Source: Nitrospirae bacterium RIFCSPHIGHO2_01_FULL_66_17 (lineage in GTDB: Bacteria > Nitrospirota > Nitrospiria > 2-01-FULL-66-17). Taken from it: 13,424 bases of DNA. Of this stretch, positions 1-6,209 are shown piece by piece. The position numbers and the translations under genes were made by a program. Position 1 is the first letter of the stretch. Every line of letters starts with the position of its first letter. The DNA lies in the NCBI GenBank assembly GCA_001803875.1, contig MHEO01000002.1:21903-35326 (forward strand). The letters run 5' to 3'. The notes under the pieces were generated by a model. It had not been told where the DNA came from. It saw nothing but the letters and a program-made list of their open reading frames with translations, and did not search any database.

Positions 1-1
1 G

Positions 2-607
2 GGGATCGGGGGGATGAAGGAGGCCATCGTCCTGATCGAAGGCCAGGGGGCGTTCAGCCGCCTCAAGTTTGAAAGCGGCGTTCACCGGGTGCAGCGGGTG
101 CCGGTGACGGAGGCGGGCGGGCGGATCCACACCTCGACCGTGACCGTGGCGGTGATTCCCGAGGCGGACGAGGTGGAGTACGACATCGATTCCAAGGATC
201 TTCGCATCGACACCTTTTGCGCCTCCGGGCCCGGGGGGCAGAGCGTCAACACGACGTATTCGGCGGTCCGCATCACGCACGTCCCCACGGGGACGGTCGT
301 CAGTTGTCAGGACGAGCGATCGCAGTTGAAGAATCGGGTCAAGGCGCTCCGCATCCTGCGGTCGCGGCTGGTCGAGGCGGAGCGGGAGCGCCGGGAGGCG
401 GAGATCGCCAAGGACCGCAAGGCCCAGGTCGGGACCGGCGAGCGCAGCGAAAAGATCCGCACGTACAACTTTCCCCAGAACCGGGTGACCGATCATCGGA
501 TCGGCCTGACCCTGCACAAGCTGGATCGGGTGCTGCAGGGCGATCTCGACGAGTTGATCAATGCGCTCCAAGCCTGGACGCAGGCCGATCAGCTTCAGCG
601 GACATGA
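2..607 (+). CDS. prfA: Peptide chain release factor 1, C-terminal part (5' truncated by window edge)
   Basis: RF1 recognises UAA and UAG stop codons in the ribosomal A site and triggers hydrolysis of peptidyl-tRNA. The frame is open from base 2, so about 200 of the usual ~355 residues are present and the N-terminal domain lies outside the window. The catalytic GGQ tripeptide is encoded at 233-241, within GPGGQSVNTTYSAVRITH. The later segment RSEKIRTYNFPQNRVTDHRI identifies RF1 rather than RF2. The ATG at 14 is internal, because the preceding codons continue the family-typical glycine-rich lead-in. The stop codon overlaps the prmC start in ATGA, which suggests translational coupling with the gene whose product modifies this protein's GGQ glutamine. 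Nothing looks broken apart from the window edge. Confidence 0.97.
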   Translation, partial: GIGGMKEAIVLIEGQGAFSRLKFESGVHRVQRVPVTEAGGRIHTSTVTVAVIPEADEVEYDIDSKDLRIDTFCASGPGGQSVNTTYSAVRITHVPTGTVVSCQDERSQLKNRVKALRILRSRLVEAERERREAEIAKDRKAQVGTGERSEKIRTYNFPQNRVTDHRIGLTLHKLDRVLQGDLDELINALQAWTQADQLQRT

Positions 608-1596
608 CGCCGGCGCCGCGCACGAGGATGCAGGGCGCGCTCTGGGGCGCGCGCCGTCTGGACCGAGCCGGCGTCGCGGCGCCCCGCGCGGAAGCCGAGG
701 GCTTGCTGGCCCACGTCCTCTCTCAACCGAAGCACGCGTGCTACCTCGAACCCGACGCGCCGCTGACGGCGGACGAGACCGCGCGGCTGCGCTCGCTGGT
801 CGCGCGGCGCGCCGACGGCGTTCCCCTGCAATACCTGACGGGGACCGAGACGTTCCGCGGGCTGGAATTGGAGGTGACGCCCGACGTCTTGATTCCCCGG
901 CCCGAGACGGAAGGGGTGGTCGATGCCGCCCTCCGGGTGCTGGCCGAACGCCGGCCCGCCGGCCCGCCGGTTAAACGGCATCAACAGGCGGCCGTTGAAC
1001 GGCATCAACAGGCGGCCGCGGTGGTGGCCGACATCGGGACGGGCAGCGGCTGCCTCGCGCTCGCGCTCGCGCGGGTTCGACCGGACGTCGTGGTGTACGC
1101 GACCGACTGCTCTGCGGCCGCGCTGGCGGTGGCCGAGCGCAACGCCCGACGACTGGGTCTGGCCGACCGCGTGACGTTTCTCTGCGGGGACCTGTTCGAG
1201 CCCCTCGCGCGCGCGGGGGTGCGGGTCGACCTCGTCGTGTCGAACCCGCCCTACGTGGCCGACGAGCACCTGCCGACGTTGCAGATCGAAGTCCGCCACG
1301 AACCGGAGTCGGCGCTGCGCGGGGGTGTCGACGGTCTCCATTTCTACCGGCGGATCGTCGCGGAGGCCGGGAGCGTCCTGGCGGCGTGCGCGGGAATCGT
1401 CGTGGAACTCGGCTACGGGCAGGCCGACGCGGTCGGGGCGCTGGCGCGGGGCGCGGGGTTCGACGTCGCGCGGATCGACCCTGACTTCCAGCGGATTCCG
1501 CGGGTGATGACGCTGGCCGCGCCGCGGCCGCTTATCGATGCCGTTCAACGCGCGGATGGGAACCGCCGCGGCCGCGTATTGGTGCCGTTCAACTGA
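604..1596 (+). CDS. prmC: Release factor glutamine methyltransferase PrmC (HemK), carrying repeat-derived insertions
   Basis: PrmC is a cytoplasmic SAM-dependent enzyme that N5-methylates the glutamine of the GGQ motif in RF1 and RF2. The start at 604 forms ATGA with the prfA stop, and in-frame sequence upstream lies inside prfA. The protein has 330 residues; E. coli PrmC has 277. It has an N-terminal helical domain (about 1-115), the SAM-binding motif DIGTGSGC (about 143-150) and the catalytic motif NPPY (214-217). The extra length falls in two places. One is the linker at about 118-139, which holds two copies of an eight-residue repeat (VKRHQQAA and VERHQQAA, 123-138). The other is a C-terminal tail after about residue 307. 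Both are encoded by copies of one 24-nt repeat. The core motifs are intact, so I expect an active enzyme; the effect of the insertions is unknown. Confidence 0.95.
   Translation: MTPAPRTRMQGALWGARRLDRAGVAAPRAEAEGLLAHVLSQPKHACYLEPDAPLTADETARLRSLVARRADGVPLQYLTGTETFRGLELEVTPDVLIPRPETEGVVDAALRVLAERRPAGPPVKRHQQAAVERHQQAAAVVADIGTGSGCLALALARVRPDVVVYATDCSAAALAVAERNARRLGLADRVTFLCGDLFEPLARAGVRVDLVVSNPPYVADEHLPTLQIEVRHEPESALRGGVDGLHFYRRIVAEAGSVLAACAGIVVELGYGQADAVGALARGAGFDVARIDPDFQRIPRVMTLAAPRPLIDAVQRADGNRRGRVLVPFN
951..970. repeat. GC-rich 8-nt tandem repeat in prmC linker
   Basis: The unit CCGGCCCG occurs two and a half times. It encodes part of the Arg-Pro-Ala-Gly-Pro stretch of the PrmC interdomain linker and directly abuts the 24-nt repeat pair. 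It may simply be GC-rich low complexity, but its position marks the linker as a site of repeated sequence gain. Confidence 0.5.
970..1017 (+). repeat. 24-nt repeat, two direct tandem copies inside prmC
   Basis: Two adjacent copies (970-993 and 994-1017) match at 23 of 24 positions; the only difference is A at 973 against G at 997. The unit starts GTTGAACGGCATC and ends CAGGCGGCC. Its length is a multiple of three, so the pair adds 16 in-frame residues, read as V(K/E)RHQQAA twice. It sits between the N-terminal domain and the SAM-binding fold. Two inverted relatives lie at 1526-1549 and 1570-1593. Confidence 0.9.
1526..1549 (-). repeat. 24-nt repeat, first inverted copy at prmC 3' end
   Basis: The reverse complement of the unit at 994-1017 matches here at 21 of 24 positions, with GATGCCGTTCAAC fully conserved. 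It encodes PrmC residues around 308-316, in the C-terminal tail, in a reading frame that gives IDAVQ. Confidence 0.8.
1570..1593 (-). repeat. 24-nt repeat, second inverted copy, ends at the prmC stop codon
   Basis: This copy also matches the inverted unit at 21 of 24 positions. It encodes exactly the last eight residues of PrmC (GRVLVPFN). The stop TGA follows at once and overlaps the murA ATG. It lies 44 nt from the previous inverted copy, so it is read in a different frame, and both frames are open. It occupies the place where a murA ribosome binding site would normally lie. Confidence 0.8.
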
Positions 1597-2858
1597 TGGA
1601 TCGTATCGTCATTCAGGGCGGGCGACGGCTTGCGGGGGAGGTGCCGATCAGCGGCGCGAAAAACGCGGCCCTGCCGCTCCTGGCCTCGACGCTGCTCAGC
1701 CGGGACGAGTGCGTGATCTCCAACGTGCCGCGTTTGCAGGACGTGACCACGATCCTCAAGCTGCTCCGGCACCTGGGCGCCGCGGTCCGCGAGGAGGGAA
1801 ACGGGGTCGTGGGCGTGGCCGCGCCGTCGCTCGGCGCGACGGACGCGCCGTACGAGATGGTGAAGACGATGCGGGCGTCAATCCTGGTGCTGGGGCCGCT
1901 GGTGGCCCGGTGCGGGGAGGCGACGGTGTCGTTGCCCGGCGGCTGCGCGATCGGGGCGCGGCCCGTCAACCTGCACCTGAACGGCCTGGAGCGGATGGGC
2001 GCGCAGGTGGCCATCGAGCACGGCTATATCCGCGTCAAGGCGGGGAGACTCCACGGGGCGCGCATCGCGCTCGACCTCCCCACCGTGACCGGCACGGAAA
2101 ATTTGCTGATGGCGGCGACGCTCGCGGACGGCGTGACGACCATCGAACACGCGGCGCGGGAGCCCGAGATCGTCGATCTCGCCAACGCGCTCATTGCGCG
2201 CGGCGCCAGGATCAGCGGGGCCGGAACCGACGTGATCACGATTGAGGGCGTGCCCGCGCTCGCGGGGGGCGCCTACCGGGTGATGCCGGACCGGATCGAG
2301 ACCGGCACCTACCTGGCGGCCGCGGCGGTGACGGGCGGCGACGTCTTCCTGCGCGGCGGGGTGGGCGGGCACCTGGAGGCGGTCCTGTCGAAGTTGCGGG
2401 AGGCCGGTGCCGACATCGCGGTCGACGCCGAGGGCATCCGCCTTCGGCGGACCGGTCCCCTGCGCGCGGTGGATTTCGAGACGGCGCCGCACCCCGGGTT
2501 TCCCACCGACATGCAGGCGCAGATGATGGCGTTGCTGTCGATCGCGGAGGGCGCGAGCGTCATCACCGAATCGGTGTTCGAAAGTCGGCTGACCCACGTG
2601 GCCGAATTGCGCCGGATGGGCGCGAACATCCGGGTGGACGGCAATCACGCGGTGGTGCGGGGCGTGCCGCACCTGAGCGGCGCGCCGGTGATGGCCTCCG
2701 ATCTGCGCGCGAGCGCCTGCCTGGTGGTCGCGGGGCTGGCCGCCGAGGGGGAGACGCACGTGCTGCGGGTGTATCACCTGGACCGGGGGTACGAGCGCAT
2801 GGAGGACAAATTGTCGCGCGTCGGGGCGGCGATCTACCGCCGCCGTGACGCCGCGTGA
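1596..2858 (+). CDS. murA: UDP-N-acetylglucosamine 1-carboxyvinyltransferase (MurA)
   Basis: MurA transfers enolpyruvate from phosphoenolpyruvate to UDP-N-acetylglucosamine, the first committed cytoplasmic step of peptidoglycan synthesis. The protein has 420 residues, the normal family length. Visible hallmarks are SGAKNA with Lys22 near the N-terminus, the active-site loop SLPGGCAIGARPVNLHL with Cys117 (equivalent to E. coli Cys115), and FPTDMQAQ with Asp305. The presence of Cys predicts sensitivity to fosfomycin, unlike the Asp variants; this is inference from the family. The ATG at 1596 gives the typical MDRIVIQGG start and overlaps the prmC stop by one base (TGATG). No purine-rich ribosome binding site precedes it, since that stretch is a repeat copy, so translation is probably coupled to prmC. 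Confidence 0.97.
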   Translation: MDRIVIQGGRRLAGEVPISGAKNAALPLLASTLLSRDECVISNVPRLQDVTTILKLLRHLGAAVREEGNGVVGVAAPSLGATDAPYEMVKTMRASILVLGPLVARCGEATVSLPGGCAIGARPVNLHLNGLERMGAQVAIEHGYIRVKAGRLHGARIALDLPTVTGTENLLMAATLADGVTTIEHAAREPEIVDLANALIARGARISGAGTDVITIEGVPALAGGAYRVMPDRIETGTYLAAAAVTGGDVFLRGGVGGHLEAVLSKLREAGADIAVDAEGIRLRRTGPLRAVDFETAPHPGFPTDMQAQMMALLSIAEGASVITESVFESRLTHVAELRRMGANIRVDGNHAVVRGVPHLSGAPVMASDLRASACLVVAGLAAEGETHVLRVYHLDRGYERMEDKLSRVGAAIYRRRDAA

Positions 2859-3589
2859 CCCGCCCGGGGAATCGGCGCGCCGCGGCGTCGCGCGCCGCGC
2901 GTTCGTCGGTGGTCATCGCGTTCCCGAAGGGGCGGCTGCTCGAACCCACGGTGGAGCTGTTTGCGCGGATCGGCATCCGGGCCCGGGGGCTCACGCGCGA
3001 GACCCGCAAGCTGCTGTTCGACACCGACGTGGACGGCGTGACGGTCATGGTGGTCCGGGCGGTCGACGTGCCCACCTACGTCGAATACGGGGCGGCCGAC
3101 CTGGGCGTGGCGGGCAAGGACGTGCTGTTGGAGCACCCGAAGGAGGTCTACGAGCCCATCGACCTGGGGTACGGTCCGTGCCGCGTGGTCTGGGCCGAGC
3201 CGGTGCGGACGACGGGATCCCGCATCGGGTTGCGCCCCGCGAAGCGGCGGGTGGCGACCAAGTATCCCCACATCGCCGAGCGCTACTTTACGCAGCGGGG
3301 CCTGCCGTTCGAGCTGGTCAAGCTCTCGGGGGCGGTGGAACTGGCGCCTCGGATCGGGTTGGCGGAGAGCATCGTGGACCTCGTGTCCACGGGGAAAACG
3401 TTGGAGGAAAATCAGTTGACCATCGTCGAGGAAATCGTCCAATCGACGGCGCGGCTGATCGTCAACCGGGCGAGCCTGAAGGTGAAATACCGGCGGGTCA
3501 ACGAGATCGTGGAGCGGGTCGCGGCGCTCTATCAGCCGCCGCAGACCTCAGCGAGCGGACGGGCAACCGGAAAGGAACGGACATGTTGA
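2855..3589 (+). CDS. hisG: ATP phosphoribosyltransferase, short-form catalytic subunit (HisG-S)
   Basis: HisG condenses ATP with PRPP to phosphoribosyl-ATP, the first and normally feedback-controlled step of histidine synthesis. The 244-residue protein starts its recognisable fold at about residue 18 (VVIAFPKGRLLEP). It contains VATKYP (133-138) and the PRPP-binding loop ESIVDLVSTGKTL (171-183), and it ends without the C-terminal regulatory domain of long-form HisG. Short-form enzymes normally need the HisRS-like subunit HisZ for activity and feedback control; no hisZ is in the window. The GTG at 2855 overlaps the murA stop (GTGA). A GTG at 2909 is an in-frame alternative that would remove the Arg/Ala-rich leader. 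The last ~15 residues look like unstructured tail and contain the hisD ribosome binding site. Confidence 0.95.
   Translation: MTRPGNRRAAASRAARSSVVIAFPKGRLLEPTVELFARIGIRARGLTRETRKLLFDTDVDGVTVMVVRAVDVPTYVEYGAADLGVAGKDVLLEHPKEVYEPIDLGYGPCRVVWAEPVRTTGSRIGLRPAKRRVATKYPHIAERYFTQRGLPFELVKLSGAVELAPRIGLAESIVDLVSTGKTLEENQLTIVEEIVQSTARLIVNRASLKVKYRRVNEIVERVAALYQPPQTSASGRATGKERTC
3571..3576 (+). promoter_or_regulatory. Ribosome binding site for hisD
   Basis: AAAGGA lies 6 nt before the ATG at 3583 and 12 nt before a second in-frame ATG at 3589, so the spacing favours 3583 as the hisD start. It sits inside the last codons of hisG. Confidence 0.6.
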
Positions 3590-4881
3590 TGAAGGTCATC
3601 AAGCTGCGGTCGAGCGCGGGCCGGCGGGATCTGGAGAAGCTCCTGCACCGGGGGGAGCCGGACGATCGGAGGGTCGAACAGAAGGTGCGGGCGATCCTGG
3701 ACGACGTGCGGGCGCGCGGCGACACGGCGGTGTCGCGCTACACCAAGCAGTTCGATAAAGCGACGCTCTCGCCCAAGCGGTTTTTGGTGACGGTCGAGGA
3801 GCGGGCCGCGGCGCTCGCGAAGACCGATCCCAAGGTGGTGGACGCGCTGCGGTTCGCGGCGGACCGCATCTATGCGTTTCACTCCAAGCAGTCCTCGCAC
3901 TCGTGGAGCTACGAGGAGGGCGGGGTCACGCTGGGGCAGCACCTCCGGCCGCTGGCCTCGGCCGGGCTGTACGTGCCGGGCGGGAAGGCCGCCTATCCGT
4001 CCTCGGTCCTGATGAACGGGATTCCGGCCAAGGTCGCGGGCGTGGAGCGCGTGGTCATGTGCACGCCCGCCCCGAAGGGCGAGATGAACCCGTACGTCCT
4101 GGTGGCGGCGGACCTGGTCGGCATCCACGAGGTCTACCGGATCGGCGGGGTCCAGGCGATCGGCGCGATGGCGTACGGGACCAAGACGATCCGGCGCGTC
4201 GACAAGATCGTCGGGCCGGGCAACGCGTTCGTTGCGACCGCGAAACGGCTGGTCTACGGGACGGTCGACATCGACATGATTGCGGGGCCGAGCGAGATCC
4301 TCATTATCGCCGACGAAACCGCCACCCCCTCCCACATCGCCGCCGACATCCTGTCGCAGGCGGAGCACGACGAGGACGCGTGGACGATCCTGGTGGCTCC
4401 GAGCGACGGGTTTCTGAAGAAGGTTCAGAAGGAGATCGTGCTCCAGGTCGCCAAGCTGGCGCGGCGGAAGATCGCCGAGGCGTCGCTCAAGCACCGGGGC
4501 GTCGCGGTGGTGGTCACGGAGATCCTGGACGCGATCGCGTTCGCCAACGACGTGGCGCCCGAGCACCTGGAGCTGGCCATCGAGCGGCCGTACAAGGTGC
4601 TCAAGCACGTCAAGAACGCGGGGTCGATCTTCCTGGGCCACCACACGCCCCAGGCGCTGGGAGACTATGTGGCCGGCCCCAACCACGTCCTCCCCACCGG
4701 CGGCACCGCGCGCTTCTTCTCTCCGCTGTCGGTCGACGACTTCACCAAGAAGAGCGGGCTGATCGCGTTCTCCCAGGACGCCCTGCGACGCTTTTCCGAC
4801 AAGGTGGTGCAGATCGCGCGGGCGGAGGGACTGGGCGCCCACGCCGAGGCGGTCGACATCCGCATGCGGCCGGAAGACTGA
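3583..4881 (+). CDS. hisD: Histidinol dehydrogenase (HisD)
   Basis: HisD carries out the last two steps of histidine synthesis, the zinc-dependent NAD-linked four-electron oxidation of L-histidinol to L-histidine. With 432 residues it has the usual length. Expected zinc ligands are present: Gln259 and His262 in SQAEHDED, Asp361 in GDYVAGPNH and His420 in GLGAHAEAV. The catalytic Glu327-His328 pair is in APEHLEL. The glycine-rich region GLYVPGGKAAYPSSVLMN is also typical. It overlaps hisG by 7 nt and hisB by 1 nt (TGATG). In many related clusters hisC follows hisD, but here hisB follows directly. Confidence 0.97.
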   Translation: MLMKVIKLRSSAGRRDLEKLLHRGEPDDRRVEQKVRAILDDVRARGDTAVSRYTKQFDKATLSPKRFLVTVEERAAALAKTDPKVVDALRFAADRIYAFHSKQSSHSWSYEEGGVTLGQHLRPLASAGLYVPGGKAAYPSSVLMNGIPAKVAGVERVVMCTPAPKGEMNPYVLVAADLVGIHEVYRIGGVQAIGAMAYGTKTIRRVDKIVGPGNAFVATAKRLVYGTVDIDMIAGPSEILIIADETATPSHIAADILSQAEHDEDAWTILVAPSDGFLKKVQKEIVLQVAKLARRKIAEASLKHRGVAVVVTEILDAIAFANDVAPEHLELAIERPYKVLKHVKNAGSIFLGHHTPQALGDYVAGPNHVLPTGGTARFFSPLSVDDFTKKSGLIAFSQDALRRFSDKVVQIARAEGLGAHAEAVDIRMRPED

Positions 4882-5510
4882 TGGGCGCGAGCCGCAAGCC
4901 CGGTCCACGGAGCGGGGCGGCGCCTCGCCGCGCGGTCGTGGAGCGCAAGACCGCCGAGACCGCGATCACGGTGTCGCTGGACCTGGACGGGACCGGCACG
5001 ACGCGCGTCGCCACGTCGATGCCCTTCCTCGATCACATGCTGACCGTGATGGGCAAGCACGGCCTGCTGGACCTGACCGTCCGCGCGTCGGGCGATCTCG
5101 ACGTCGATTGCCACCACACCGTCGAGGATCTGGGGATCGTGCTGGGACAGGCGCTCAAGCGCGCGCTGGGCGACAAGAGCGGCATCCGCCGGTTCGGAGC
5201 CGCCGCGGTGCCGATGGATGAAACGCTCGCGCGCGCGACGATCGACCTGTCGGGACGCCCGTACCTCGTCTACCGCGTCCCGCTGACCGCGCGCAAGATT
5301 CAAACGTTCGACACCGACCTGGTCGAGCACTTCTTCGAGGCGGTCGCGGTGCACGCGGGCCTGACGGTCCACCTGGAGGTGCCCTACGGCAAGAACGCGC
5401 ACCACATGCTCGAAGCCGGCTTCAAGGCGTTCGGGCGCGCGCTCGAACAGGCAACACGGCTGGATCCGCGCGTGGCGGGCGTGCCGTCGAGCAAGGGGCG
5501 GTTGGAGTAG
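4881..5510 (+). CDS. hisB: Imidazoleglycerol-phosphate dehydratase (monofunctional HisB)
   Basis: This enzyme dehydrates imidazole-glycerol phosphate to imidazole-acetol phosphate and depends on manganese. The 209-residue protein has the family motifs FLDHM (49-53), DCHHTVEDLG (76-85), HHMLEAGFKAFGRAL (174-188) and PSSKG (202-206), which contain the metal-binding histidines and glutamates. It lacks the N-terminal histidinol-phosphatase domain of enterobacterial HisB, so that phosphatase must be encoded elsewhere. About 16 basic or small residues precede the conserved start (AVVERKTAET). The ATG overlaps the hisD stop by one base. It is followed by the only real spacer within the upstream operon. 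Confidence 0.96.
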   Translation: MGASRKPGPRSGAAPRRAVVERKTAETAITVSLDLDGTGTTRVATSMPFLDHMLTVMGKHGLLDLTVRASGDLDVDCHHTVEDLGIVLGQALKRALGDKSGIRRFGAAAVPMDETLARATIDLSGRPYLVYRVPLTARKIQTFDTDLVEHFFEAVAVHAGLTVHLEVPYGKNAHHMLEAGFKAFGRALEQATRLDPRVAGVPSSKGRLE

Positions 5511-5513
5511 GAG
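5509..5513 (+). promoter_or_regulatory. Possible ribosome binding site for a small ORF upstream of hisH
   Basis: AGGAG overlaps the hisB stop codon and lies 10 nt before a GTG at 5524. It is too far (57 nt) from the hisH ATG to serve that gene directly. Use of this site is inference. Confidence 0.3.
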
Positions 5514-5523
5514 CCGCGAACGG

Positions 5524-5574
5524 GTGACCTCGTTCAAGCCGTCCACGTTGTCCCATGATTCCATGATTCCATGA
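5524..5574 (+). CDS. Candidate 16-codon leader ORF ending on the hisH start
   Basis: A GTG-initiated frame of 16 codons (MTSFKPSTLSHDSMIP when read with initiator Met) stops with TGA at 5572-5574, overlapping the hisH ATG as ATGA. AGGAG stands 10 nt upstream of its start. Every other junction in this operon is coupled by overlap, so this ORF would restore coupling across the hisB-hisH spacer. It contains no run of histidine codons, so it is not a classical his attenuator leader. It has no recognisable homology, could be chance, and is reported as a hypothesis. Confidence 0.25.
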   Translation: MTSFKPSTLSHDSMIP

Positions 5575-5575
5575 T
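5553..5575 (+). repeat. 8-nt tandem repeat containing the hisH start codon
   Basis: CCATGATT occurs twice in full, followed by a seven-base partial copy, CCATGAT. Each unit contributes an ATG (5555, 5563, 5571), each in a different frame. The first two open three-codon frames (Met-Ile-Pro-stop) whose TGA overlaps the next ATG. The third ATG is the hisH start. Similar ATTCCATG short tandem arrays occur between genes of several environmental bacteria, by recall only. Confidence 0.85.
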
Positions 5576-6209
5576 CACGATCATCGACTACCAGGTCGTC
5601 AACCTCCGCAGCATCCAGAAGGCGTTCGAGCGGTTGGGGCACGCGGTCGAGGTGACCGCCGATCCCCGGCGCATCGCCTGCGCGAGCCACGTGGTCCTGC
5701 CCGGGGTCGGGGCCTTCCGCGCCGGGATGGACCATCTGGGCGGCCTCGGCCTCGTGCCGGTCGTGCGCGACGTGATCGCGTCGGGGACGCCGTTTCTCGG
5801 TATCTGCCTCGGCATGCAACTGCTGATGACCGAGAGCGAGGAGTTCGGCCGCCATCCCGGTCTGGGGGTGATTCCCGGCCGGGTGGTGCGGTTTCCCTCC
5901 GGCGATCCCGCGATGGCGGGGTTGAAGGTGCCGCACATGGGGTGGAACACGGTGGCGATCCGCCGACCGGTGCCCGCCCTGGCCGGCCTGCCGGATCACG
6001 GCTACTTCTACTTCGTCCACTCCTATTACGTGGTGCCAGACGACCCGGAGGTGGTGGCGGCGGAGACGACCTACGGCGTGCGGTTCGCGTCGGTGCTGGC
6101 GAGGCGGAATGTGATCGCCTGCCAGTTCCACCCGGAGAAGAGCCAGGCGCTCGGCCGCGCGCTGCTGGAGCGGTTCGCGGCGTCCGTCGCGGTGGGGGCG
6201 GCGTCGTGA
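5571..6209 (+). CDS. hisH: Imidazole glycerol phosphate synthase, glutaminase subunit (HisH)
   Basis: HisH is the class I glutamine amidotransferase subunit that supplies ammonia to HisF. The 212-residue protein has the nucleophile Cys79 in GICLGMQ, and His187 and Glu189 in QFHPEKS complete the catalytic triad. PHMGWN (121-126) and HSYYVVP are also typical. The N-terminal motif reads DYQVVNLRS, where many homologues have DYGMGNLRS, a mild departure away from the active site. ATG 5571 is the only plausible start, because an in-frame TGA lies at 5556-5558 and no other start codon intervenes. It has no nearby ribosome binding site and sits in a tandem repeat. Its stop overlaps hisA (GTGA). Confidence 0.96.
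   Translation: MITIIDYQVVNLRSIQKAFERLGHAVEVTADPRRIACASHVVLPGVGAFRAGMDHLGGLGLVPVVRDVIASGTPFLGICLGMQLLMTESEEFGRHPGLGVIPGRVVRFPSGDPAMAGLKVPHMGWNTVAIRRPVPALAGLPDHGYFYFVHSYYVVPDDPEVVAAETTYGVRFASVLARRNVIACQFHPEKSQALGRALLERFAASVAVGAAS

Noticed and set aside
217..603. 5' extension of the prmC frame into prfA
   Set aside because: The extension lies inside prfA in another frame and gives low-complexity Arg/Gly sequence. The ATG at 604 matches the normal PrmC N-terminus.
595..1548. Long open frames on the - strand, here and opposite hisD, murA, dnaG and rpoD
   Set aside because: High GC lowers stop frequency in antisense frames. The translations are rich in Arg, His, Pro and Asp and match no family, while the + strand genes carry full catalytic motifs.
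5511..5570. his attenuator leader upstream of hisH
   Set aside because: No run of histidine codons and no terminator/antiterminator hairpins are visible, and the spacer is internal to the operon.
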